Shown here in pieces: positions 15,310 to 22,262 of a DNA stretch of 33,765 nucleotides; the first letter of the stretch is position 1, and the number at the start of each line of letters is the position of its first letter. The stretch covers positions 1-33,765 of the forward strand of contig JBNGDO010000042.1 in NCBI GenBank assembly GCA_049975385.1, read 5' to 3'. The notes below the pieces were generated by a model. The model was given only the letters and a program-made list of their open reading frames with translations, was not told where the DNA came from and ran no database searches. A program made the translations under genes and the position numbers. Origin of the DNA: DSWT01 sp049975385. Its GTDB lineage: Bacteria; Chloroflexota; Anaerolineae; B4-G1; SLSP01.

Positions 15310-15319
15310 TCCCTCCCCC

Positions 15320-15347
15320 GTCTACCGTCTACTGTCTACTGTCTACC
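15320..15347. repeat. Heptad array, GTCTACY x4
   Basis: GTCTACC, GTCTACT, GTCTACT, GTCTACC at 15320, 15327, 15334 and 15341, with exact 7-bp phasing. The last unit contains the stop codon of the adenylate cyclase gene (15343-15345, minus strand). Confidence 0.8.
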
Positions 15348-17208
15348 TTAGCCCCAACACCTCAAACACCAGGTCGGGTTCGCTGTGCCCTTTCACCTGG
15401 ATGTACCCCAGTTCGCGCGCGCGCACGCGCGTGCACACATTGTCGTACGCCGTCGTGTTGAGGAGAATCTGCAAAGGAGCAGCGTGACCTTGCAGACGTG
15501 AGGCCAGGCTCACGCAGTCGCCGATGGCGGTATAGTTCTTGATCGTGTGTGAGCCGATGCTGCCGACGACGGCATGCCCCGTGGTAATGCCGATGCCAAA
15601 CGCCAGGCGATTCTCCGGCAAGAGATCGGTGTAAGTCTCCTTGAGCGCATCGAGGATTTTGAGCGCCGAGCGCACTGCACGCAGCGTATGATCAGTCTGG
15701 GAAAGTGGCGCATTGAAGAGCGCCATCACGCCATCCCCGAAGAACTTATCCAGCGTCCCCTCTTCGGAAAGGATAGCCTCCGACGCCAGGGTCAGATAAC
15801 GGTTCAACACCTCCACCGTAGCTTCCGGCTCCAGCTTCTCGCTAAACGCGGTAAATCCGCGAATGTCGGCAAAGAGCGTCGTCACTTCACGCCGCGCCCC
15901 ACCCAGGCGGACGCTGTCGGGGTCGGAGAGCAGTTGCTCGACGACGTGCGGCACCACGTACTGTTCGAACGTCTGGCGGATGCGCCGGGCCTGCACCTCC
16001 AATTGGCGCCTCTCGGTCAGATCGTCCACAACGATGGCGACGCCGTTGGTTTCCTCGCGGTTGTCCTTCAACGGGCTGAGGTTCAAACGCAGTACCACCG
16101 GACCACGTTTCGGCAGCACCGGCTCCATCTCGTGTCCCACCAGCGATTCATCCTTGTGTTTGACGACATCCATCAGAGGGGCGATTTTCAACCCCATCTC
16201 CGGTAAGGCTTCGATGTAGGGCCTGCCCACCGTCGTGGTGGCCAGCACGCCCAGAATGCGCTCGGCAGAGCGGTTCATCAACGTGACCAGGTCTTGCGTG
16301 TCAGTTGTGATCACGCCGCTGGCAATACTGGCGAAGATGTTGTCCATATAGTTCTTCATCGCGGCGATGGCGTCGCGCTGAGCTTTCACGTCGGCGAAGA
16401 GACGTGCATTCTCCATAGCGATGGCGGCTTGCGAAGCAAGCGCAGCCAGCAGCTTTTGATCGTCAGCGGTGAAAATATCCTCACCGGGGCCACGTCCCAA
16501 CAACACAAAGCACAAAAGGTTCTCGCGCGCTTTGAGGGGCGCTTCCAGGATCGCGGAAATGGCGCCGGAGGAAGCGGCTAGCTGGCTATCGGTCCAGATA
16601 TGGGGATCGGCGGAGGCCACCGCCTCGCGGAGCAATGGACGCGCGGCTTCGTATACCCGTTGCCCAAAATCCTCAACGCCGAAGCTGCTGCGCATCGTCC
16701 AGGTGTTATCCTGATCCAGCAACAGCACGATGCCACCTTGCACCGGAATGATGCGCGTGGCCTCAACCATAACCAGGTCGGGAATAGCGTCGGGATCCAA
16801 CGATGCGCCGATGGTCTGGCCGATGTTGTAGAGCAGGTTGATTTCGCGATAACGTCCCAGCGTCTCCTGCGCCAGCGAGCGGCTCTCCAACGCCCGCTCC
16901 ACCAGCATCGTGAAGGTGTCAAGCAAGAAGTGTAAGTGTGCGTCAGCGCCCGGCTGCGCCATCCCCGTACCACGAGCAACCAACATGCCTGTTTCAGAAC
17001 TTCCGTAGGTCAGCGGCGCGGTCCAGTCCCACGGTTCCGTGGATGACGGGCGCGGGCTATCATCGGCACTGTAGTACCCTTCAGCAACCACGCGGCCGTC
17101 AAGATCAAGCAGTGCGACAAGCACATCCGGCAACACTTCCGCAAAACGCGCCAGATAGCTAGTAATCACGCGGCGATTTAGCAAACGACGCACTGACATT
17201 TGTTGCAT
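15343..17208 (-). CDS. GAF-PAS class III adenylate cyclase
   Basis: A soluble signalling enzyme of 621 residues. An N-terminal sensor-like region (1-120) precedes a GAF domain (about 135-285, ending AALASQAAIAMENARLFA), then a PAS domain (about 300-420, NIFASIASGVITTD), a linker (QTFEQYVVPHVVEQLLSDP) and a C-terminal cyclase domain (443-621). In the cyclase the metal-binding Asp residues are Asp448 (LFADIRGFTAFSE) and Asp492 (FFGDGVMALF). Lys488 and Asp564 (TAIGDCVSLASRL) form the adenine-selecting pair, and Arg571 is the transition-state residue. It should make cAMP. ATG 17208 follows GGAGG by eight bases; GTG 17232 and ATG 17223 would overlap the kinase stop. It is the last gene of a receiver-kinase-cyclase operon. 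Confidence 0.9.
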   Translation of the reverse strand: MQQMSVRRLLNRRVITSYLARFAEVLPDVLVALLDLDGRVVAEGYYSADDSPRPSSTEPWDWTAPLTYGSSETGMLVARGTGMAQPGADAHLHFLLDTFTMLVERALESRSLAQETLGRYREINLLYNIGQTIGASLDPDAIPDLVMVEATRIIPVQGGIVLLLDQDNTWTMRSSFGVEDFGQRVYEAARPLLREAVASADPHIWTDSQLAASSGAISAILEAPLKARENLLCFVLLGRGPGEDIFTADDQKLLAALASQAAIAMENARLFADVKAQRDAIAAMKNYMDNIFASIASGVITTDTQDLVTLMNRSAERILGVLATTTVGRPYIEALPEMGLKIAPLMDVVKHKDESLVGHEMEPVLPKRGPVVLRLNLSPLKDNREETNGVAIVVDDLTERRQLEVQARRIRQTFEQYVVPHVVEQLLSDPDSVRLGGARREVTTLFADIRGFTAFSEKLEPEATVEVLNRYLTLASEAILSEEGTLDKFFGDGVMALFNAPLSQTDHTLRAVRSALKILDALKETYTDLLPENRLAFGIGITTGHAVVGSIGSHTIKNYTAIGDCVSLASRLQGHAAPLQILLNTTAYDNVCTRVRARELGYIQVKGHSEPDLVFEVLGLR

Positions 17209-17212
17209 GGCT

Positions 17213-20176
17213 TCATCCTCCATCCTGTTCACTCAACGGTAATGTAAAATAGAAAGTCGATCCCTGCCCCACTGTAGATTCAACCCATATTTCCCCGCCA
17301 TAATGGGTAATAATTTCATAGCAAATCGCCAGCCCCAACCCAGTCCCTTTCGGCTTACCGTGATATGCGTCCCCTACCTGATGAAAGCGCTGGAAGATAT
17401 GGGGCAGACCTTCCTCTGTAATGCCCAAGCCAGTATCTTTGACCGCCGCCAACGCTGCACCCGTCTCTGGCACATCCCACCCATGATGAAGTGTGCCTGG
17501 CGGTAGGCGCTTCAGAGATACGGTGATTTTTCCATACTCCGTGAACTTAATAGCATTCGAGATAAGGTTGCCTAAGACTTGCCGGAGGCGTTCACAGTCA
17601 GCGTGAAGCGGTAAGGACTCCGTCTCGAAATCCGTGATCAAGGCCAGCCCCTTCTCGTCAGTCAGAGCTCGGGATTCTGCAACTATGTCTTGCGCCAACG
17701 CGCGCAGGTCACACGGGGCATCATTCCAGACGAGTGTACCGGCATCCAGGGCGGAAATATCTAACACATCGTTGATGATCGTCGTCAGGTGCTCCCCTTC
17801 TGCGATCATGATTTCGAGATTGTGATCGATCTGTTCTACAACGTGCTCGATTTCCCCATCATTGACGGGCAGCACCGATTTGATCGAACGCTCGAATGCA
17901 CGCGTGATCAGCTTGGCAAAGCCCACGATGGACGTTAACGGCGTGCGCAGTTCATGGGACACGGCAGAAACGAACTCCGACTTCATCCGGTCCACTTCCA
18001 CCTCGTGGGTGATATCGCGCAAAATGAAGATCACCGCGCTTCCATCGCCCAGAGCGGTTGCCGATACGCGCAGAATGTGCTCAGTAAGCGCGACGTTGTT
18101 TGCTCCAGAGAGACGCGGCGCAATCATCGTTATATCGACAGTATGGACCATTCCCGGGTTCGCCCCCGCCTGCGCCATCACCTCGGATAATTTCGGCAAA
18201 GGCAGCACCTCGGCAACGTCTTGCCCCCAAAAGGAACGTGAGGCTTGCCGCACCAGGCGTTCAAAAGCAGGATTGGCCAACTGGATACGTCCCGATAGGT
18301 CAGTAACCAAAAGGGCATCAGCCATGTTCTGCAAGATGGCACTCAGACGATTGCGATCATTGACCATTGCCCTAGAGTGTCGCTCGACTTCCTCCTCCAG
18401 ATTGCGTTGATCGGCCTGCATCCGCTGCACCAACTGCACATTTTCGACGGCGAGTGCAGCTTGCGACGCCAGAGTGACTATCAGACGCACATCTGCCGTC
18501 GTGTACGACAGACGCCCTTTGCGTGGCCCCAGCCCCCACAACCCCACCACCCGCTCGCCCACTTGCAACAACACGGCCAATTCGATATCACGCCGCGCCA
18601 TAAAATCGAGCAAATCCGGCGGCGCCCAATCCGGCGGCGCCGAGTAGACAAGCGGCGCGCCTCCGTGCGCCAGCCACACAGATATGCCCGAGCGCAAGGG
18701 CAATGCAAGTGGCGATGGTGGTATGCTTTCACCAGCAGAAGAAACCAGGGATGCGCCATCTTCGTTGAGTACCATGAGCACTCCCTGTCCGGCCCGCATC
18801 TGTTCGGGCAAGTCGTGGGTCAAAAGCGTCGTCAACTGATCCAGACGGAGGGCGCTGGTTAGTTTTCCGGTCATCTGCTGCAATAATTTCGGTGCATCCA
18901 GCACATCGCGGTAGATCAACTGCCTGGCGTAAGCCAACACACGCGCACGGAACACCCAGAACACCGAGGTCACAAAGAACGCCGCGGCAAAAGTGACGTT
19001 CGTGGCATTGATCTCACCGAATAGCAACATCCCCAACCCATGCAAGGCACTCTTGAGCAGGAAATACCCTCCCAGCAATACGAGCGCGAAGAGAATGTGC
19101 ACAAAGACCTGTAAGACCAACGTATCTATGTCAAAAAGCCGGTAACGTGCCACAGCTATGGCTACCGAGAGCGGCATCGCTATCAGGAAGAAGGCCGTGA
19201 TTTCGATGGTCAGAAAGGCCTGTCCCCACAACAATTCCGGCAGTCCCGTGAGGAATAAATACGGCAGGATACTGATAGCCGCGCCCCAGGCGATCCAGCG
19301 AATCTGACCGACAACAGCCGGCTTCCGCACAGTGAGCGCGGTGTGGACGATACTCACCACACCAGCCGCCAACATCGCCAGTCCAAGCCACGCCGAAACC
19401 TGCGAGGCCAACAGCCATGAGCGCAAAGGCGTATCCTCAAACACCAGTCCACAGAGCAAAGAGAAGGCCGGGTTAACGAGGTGAAATAACGGCAGGTGCT
19501 TGGTTATAGTGGGCGCCGGTATTTTGTTGATCGGGAAAACGAGCAGAAAATGGAAAATAGCACTGAAGAGGAACGCACGCGCCAAGAATTTGAGCACACT
19601 CTCGAAGATAAATAAAGCGGGGACCACCAACGTCATCACCTGGAAATGTAACAGGAGAAGCACCGTCAAACACAACGCAATCACAAAGATCAGCCGGGAC
19701 ACCGCTTCTTCAGGATAACGCAACAGCATGTAACATCCCACTATCAGAACAGTGATCACCATAGAGTACACGCCGAAACGCGTCAAGGGTAGCCGCCCAA
19801 CAGGAAAAGCGCGCAGTGTGACTGGTATAGCAAGCTTTGTCTGTTCGCGGTTTACCTCATAGACAACGGTTTGCCCCACCTGCCACCCCGGTCCCGACGG
19901 TTCCTGCCAGGCATGCTCCCCCCACTCCCAGACGGTTAAGCCATCTATGGATACGATCTCGTCGCCAACGGCAAGCGCGCCTTCCTGAGGGTCGAGATCG
20001 GTAGCCACTCGTAGCCCCGCAGCCATGAACTCCGTCAACAAGACGCCATCCGAGGGCAACCGCGCCTGCGATGAGAGAGACAGGACCACATAACCTAGAC
20101 TGAACACGCCCACGAGCAGCAAAATCAGGGCTACAGTATATTTTCGCAGATTGTTGAAAGCCGAGAAGAGCATCAT
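17213..20176 (-). CDS. Membrane sensor histidine kinase: PDZ, 7TM-like, GAF, PAS, HisKA, HATPase
   Basis: About 987 residues. Membrane helix near 13-35; an extracytoplasmic PDZ-like domain (45-125, GALAVGDEIVSIDGLTVWEW); then about seven or eight membrane helices (135-410), closing with AIAVARYRLFDIDTLVLQVF. This layout recalls the quorum-sensor kinase ComP. A GAF domain (430-585), a coiled-coil and a PAS domain (610-725) follow. HisKA carries His743 (SAVSHELRTPLTSIVGF), and HATPase has NLISNAIKF, DTGLGI and GTGLGLAI, so it should be active. Numbers refer to the reading that starts at GTG 20182; ATG 20176 is preferred because GGGG lies seven bases before it. It follows the receiver gene at 20189 by a dozen bases and precedes the cyclase by 4. 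Confidence 0.92.
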   Translation of the reverse strand: MMLFSAFNNLRKYTVALILLLVGVFSLGYVVLSLSSQARLPSDGVLLTEFMAAGLRVATDLDPQEGALAVGDEIVSIDGLTVWEWGEHAWQEPSGPGWQVGQTVVYEVNREQTKLAIPVTLRAFPVGRLPLTRFGVYSMVITVLIVGCYMLLRYPEEAVSRLIFVIALCLTVLLLLHFQVMTLVVPALFIFESVLKFLARAFLFSAIFHFLLVFPINKIPAPTITKHLPLFHLVNPAFSLLCGLVFEDTPLRSWLLASQVSAWLGLAMLAAGVVSIVHTALTVRKPAVVGQIRWIAWGAAISILPYLFLTGLPELLWGQAFLTIEITAFFLIAMPLSVAIAVARYRLFDIDTLVLQVFVHILFALVLLGGYFLLKSALHGLGMLLFGEINATNVTFAAAFFVTSVFWVFRARVLAYARQLIYRDVLDAPKLLQQMTGKLTSALRLDQLTTLLTHDLPEQMRAGQGVLMVLNEDGASLVSSAGESIPPSPLALPLRSGISVWLAHGGAPLVYSAPPDWAPPDLLDFMARRDIELAVLLQVGERVVGLWGLGPRKGRLSYTTADVRLIVTLASQAALAVENVQLVQRMQADQRNLEEEVERHSRAMVNDRNRLSAILQNMADALLVTDLSGRIQLANPAFERLVRQASRSFWGQDVAEVLPLPKLSEVMAQAGANPGMVHTVDITMIAPRLSGANNVALTEHILRVSATALGDGSAVIFILRDITHEVEVDRMKSEFVSAVSHELRTPLTSIVGFAKLITRAFERSIKSVLPVNDGEIEHVVEQIDHNLEIMIAEGEHLTTIINDVLDISALDAGTLVWNDAPCDLRALAQDIVAESRALTDEKGLALITDFETESLPLHADCERLRQVLGNLISNAIKFTEYGKITVSLKRLPPGTLHHGWDVPETGAALAAVKDTGLGITEEGLPHIFQRFHQVGDAYHGKPKGTGLGLAICYEIITHYGGEIWVESTVGQGSTFYFTLPLSEQDGG

Positions 20177-20188
20177 CAACACGCCCCG

Positions 20189-20578
20189 TTAGGCGAAAAG
20201 ACGAATCCCCAAAACTTCAGCGGCCCTTTCGAGAATATAATCAGGGTCAAAGGGTTTGGTCACGTACTCGTTTGCCCCAACAGCAAGCCCCTTTTCCTTA
20301 TCAATCGACTGCCCCTTGGCAGTCAGGAGCATGATGTAAGCTTCGTTGTCAGCTTCTTTAATGCGCCGGCAGACTTCATAGCCGTTCAGCTTAGGCATCA
20401 TTACATCCAAAAAGATTAAATCGGGGCGGCGACGTAACGCGATCTCCACACCCTCTTCGCCATCTGCCGCCATAAGTAAATCCACACCCATGTCTTCCAG
20501 GTCTTCCAACGTCTGTTTCAATAAGACACGGATGAAAGCCTCATCATCCACGATGAGAATTTGTTTATTATCCGCCAT
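20189..20578 (-). CDS. Stand-alone receiver (response regulator)
   Basis: A 129-residue REC domain. The acidic pair is Asp11-Asp12 (LIVDDEAFIR), the phosphoacceptor lies in LIFLDVMMPKLNG, the Thr in MLLTAKGQ, and the Lys in YVTKPFDPDYI. It has no output domain. It is the first gene of the three-gene operon with the kinase (17213) and the cyclase (15343), so phosphotransfer with that kinase is likely. How the signal reaches the cyclase is not visible, since the cyclase lacks a receiver. The ATG follows CAGGAGG. A strong promoter lies at 20612-20640. Confidence 0.93.
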   Translation of the reverse strand: MADNKQILIVDDEAFIRVLLKQTLEDLEDMGVDLLMAADGEEGVEIALRRRPDLIFLDVMMPKLNGYEVCRRIKEADNEAYIMLLTAKGQSIDKEKGLAVGANEYVTKPFDPDYILERAAEVLGIRLFA

Positions 20579-20611
20579 GAGAGCCTCCTGAAAATAATCG
20601 CTACTACAAAC

Positions 20612-20640
20612 AATGTATCACCCTCATGCTATTCTGTCAA
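20612..20640 (-). promoter_or_regulatory. Promoter of the receiver-kinase-cyclase operon
   Basis: Minus strand: TTGACA (20640-20635), a 17-bp spacer and TACATT (20617-20612). Perfect -35 and a moderate -10. Start of transcription near 20606, leader about 28 bases. Confidence 0.65.
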
Positions 20641-20653
20641 CAGGACGGCACAC

Positions 20654-20705
20654 AAAAAAGGGGTATTCTGCGATTGTGAGCGCGCTCACAATCGCAGAAT
20701 ACCCC
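20654..20705 (-). terminator. metK terminator, copy 2 of the long palindrome family
   Basis: A perfect 46-base palindrome (20660-20705, 23-bp arms) starting GGGGTATTCTGCGATTGTG. On the minus strand it is followed by TTTTTTGTG (20659 downwards), which makes a textbook intrinsic terminator 19 bases after the metK stop. The arm is related to the palindrome at 20-66. The centre resembles a symmetric lac operator, but with two extra central bases. Confidence 0.85.
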
Positions 20706-20723
20706 TAGCGAGAAAGCACGAGA

Positions 20724-21935
20724 TTATAGCCCTGCCGCCTGACGCAGTGCTTCGGCCTTGTCCGTATTCTCCCACGGCGCATCGATGTCCGTACGGCCAA
20801 AGTGCCCGTACGCCGCTGTCGCCTGGTAGATGGGGCGACGCAGGTTCAAGTCACGGATGATCGCCGCCGGTCGCAGATCGAAATACTCATGGATCAGCGC
20901 GACGATCTTATCCTCAGGAATCTTGCCGGTGCCGAACGTTTCCACAGCCAGTGAAAGGGGCCGCGCGACACCGATTGCATACGAAACCTGCAGCTCCAAC
21001 CGGTCGGCGATACCCGCCGCCACCAGGTTCTTGGCGATGTAGCGCGCCATGTACGTGGCTGAGCGATCCACCTTCGTCGGATCCTTGCCGGAGAACGCGC
21101 CGCCGCCGTGACGGGCGACGCCGCCGTAGGTGTCGACGATGATCTTACGCCCGGTCAACCCGGAGTCGCCGGCCGGCCCGCCGATAACGAAGCGACCAGT
21201 GGGGTTGACGTAAATCCGCGTGTCCGCATCGAGCATCTCGGCAGGCACTACATGCTTGATCACGTGCTCGATCACATCGGCACGGATCTGCTCTTGGGTG
21301 ACCTCCGGCGCGTGCTGCGTGCTCACAACGACGGTGTCCACGCGCTTCGGCTTCCCGTAGGCATACTCCACCGTCACCTGACTCTTGCCGTCGGGGCGCA
21401 GGTAGAGCAAGGTGCCATCCTTGCGCACTTCTGCCAGGCGCTTGCATAGCTTGTGCGCCAGCGAGATGGTCAGCGGCATCAGCTCCGGTGTCTCATTACA
21501 CGCAAAGCCGATCATCATGCCCTGATCCCCTGCGCCAATGGCTTCGATTTCCGCGTCGCTCATCTCGCCAGTCTTGGCCTCAAGTGCTTTGTCAACACCG
21601 AGCGCGATGTCGGCGGATTGCTCCTTTATGCTGACGATGACGCCGCATGTCTCGCCATCGAACCCGTACTTGGCACGGTTGTAGCCGATGCCCGTGACGA
21701 CGTCGCGCGTCAACTGCGCGATGTCCACATAGGTGCTGGTCGTGATCTCCCCGGCGACCAAAACCAACCCGGTCGTCGTCGAGACCTCGCACGCCACGCG
21801 GGCATCGGGGTCATCGGCGATGATCGCATCCAGGACCGCATCGGAAATCTGATCGCACATCTTGTCAGGATGGCCCTCCGTCACCGATTCCGACGTAAAG
21901 TAAAACTTGGGTGACTGCATAAACGTTGTTGTCAT
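20724..21935 (-). CDS. metK: S-adenosylmethionine synthetase
   Basis: A 403-residue enzyme that makes SAM from methionine and ATP. Hallmarks: TSESVTEGHPDKMCDQISDA (His22 and Asp24 at the active site), the GAGDQGMMIGFA hexapeptide-type loop, DTYGG, and HGGGAFSGKDPTKVDRSATY with the P-loop lysine. Length is normal for the family. The ATG at 21935 follows GAGGAGG. I see no SAM-I, SAM-II or SAM-IV type riboswitch in the 5' region, in contrast with the sulfur enzyme at 24044. The leader contains a heptad array. A perfect palindromic terminator follows the gene. Confidence 0.97.
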   Translation of the reverse strand: MTTTFMQSPKFYFTSESVTEGHPDKMCDQISDAVLDAIIADDPDARVACEVSTTTGLVLVAGEITTSTYVDIAQLTRDVVTGIGYNRAKYGFDGETCGVIVSIKEQSADIALGVDKALEAKTGEMSDAEIEAIGAGDQGMMIGFACNETPELMPLTISLAHKLCKRLAEVRKDGTLLYLRPDGKSQVTVEYAYGKPKRVDTVVVSTQHAPEVTQEQIRADVIEHVIKHVVPAEMLDADTRIYVNPTGRFVIGGPAGDSGLTGRKIIVDTYGGVARHGGGAFSGKDPTKVDRSATYMARYIAKNLVAAGIADRLELQVSYAIGVARPLSLAVETFGTGKIPEDKIVALIHEYFDLRPAAIIRDLNLRRPIYQATAAYGHFGRTDIDAPWENTDKAEALRQAAGL

Positions 21936-21948
21936 TGAAAAACCTCCT

Positions 21949-21990
21949 CAGTAAAGTTGAAAGTTACACGTTACAGGCTAAACATTAACC
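21949..21990. repeat. Heptad array in the metK leader
   Basis: Plus-strand units CAGTAAA, GTTGAAA, GTTACAC, GTTACAG, GCTAAAC, ATTAACC at 7-bp steps. The units drift, with the GTTACA core clearest. The array directly precedes the metK ribosome binding site on the minus strand. Confidence 0.6.
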
Positions 21991-22048
21991 TGGACTACCC
22001 ATAGCCAATTATTGGACTGAAACCATCAGGGCCGGACTCGCCGGGCTG

Positions 22049-22054
22049 ATTATA
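22049..22054 (-). promoter_or_regulatory. Candidate -10 box of metK
   Basis: Perfect TATAAT on the minus strand, about 114 bases before the metK ATG. No good -35 hexamer at the usual distance, so confidence is limited. Confidence 0.4.
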
Positions 22055-22073
22055 CCTGATTTTGCACAACCTC

Positions 22074-22151
22074 GCTCCGCGACCCCGTCCCGGGGTCGCC
22101 ATAGGCGCACTTGGCTCACTGCCCCCGTCCCCGGAGCCAGTGAGCGAGAAT
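22074..22151. repeat. Dispersed GC-rich repeat, copy B
   Basis: Bases 22074-22111 match copy A (1384-1421) at 34 of 38 positions, including the GCGACCCC/GGGGTCGC hairpin. The second hairpin, GCTCACTG (22114-22121) with CAGTGAGC (22138-22145), encloses CCCCCGTCCCCGG. The end CAGTGAGCGAGAAT matches copy C exactly. This copy joins the features of A and C and so defines the full element. Confidence 0.7.
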
Positions 22152-22157
22152 AAGAAT

Positions 22158-22186
22158 TTCACGTTTCACGCCTCAAGGTATATAAT
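22158..22186 (+). promoter_or_regulatory. Promoter of the adenine deaminase gene
   Basis: TTCACG (22158-22163), a 17-bp spacer and a perfect TATAAT (22181-22186). The leader is about 70 bases and does not show the purine riboswitch core. Confidence 0.5.
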
Positions 22187-22262
22187 CGAATTGTCAGGCC
22201 TTGCTTATCCTGACCATCCGACTAAAGACTATCTGACACCGGACTGTTTTAGGAGGTCTATG

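Larger units (their letters stand above)
21936..22262. other. Divergent metK / ade intergenic region
   Basis: It holds, left to right, the metK ribosome binding site, a heptad array (21949-21990), a TATAAT box for metK on the minus strand (22049-22054), the GC-rich repeat copy B (22074-22151), a short heptad run ATTTCAC/GTTTCAC/GCCTCAA (22156-22176) that runs into the ade promoter, and a small hairpin TCAGG/CCTGA (22194-22213) in the ade leader. No gene is seen. Confidence 0.6.

Noticed and set aside
18613..18641. 15-bp direct repeat in the sensor kinase gene
   Set aside because: It encodes a simple PPD-W-A-PPD duplication in a linker and needs no special explanation.
20660..20705. Lac-operator-like centre (TTGTGAGCG...CGCTCACAA) of the palindrome
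   Set aside because: It has two extra central bases compared with the symmetric lac operator, no LacI-family gene is near, and the T-run makes a terminator the simpler reading.
21936..22048. SAM riboswitch in front of metK
   Set aside because: None of the conserved blocks clearly visible at 25419-25602 occur here.
22187..22260. Purine riboswitch in front of adenine deaminase
   Set aside because: The conserved purine-aptamer core and its three-helix layout are not present; only a six-base hairpin is seen.
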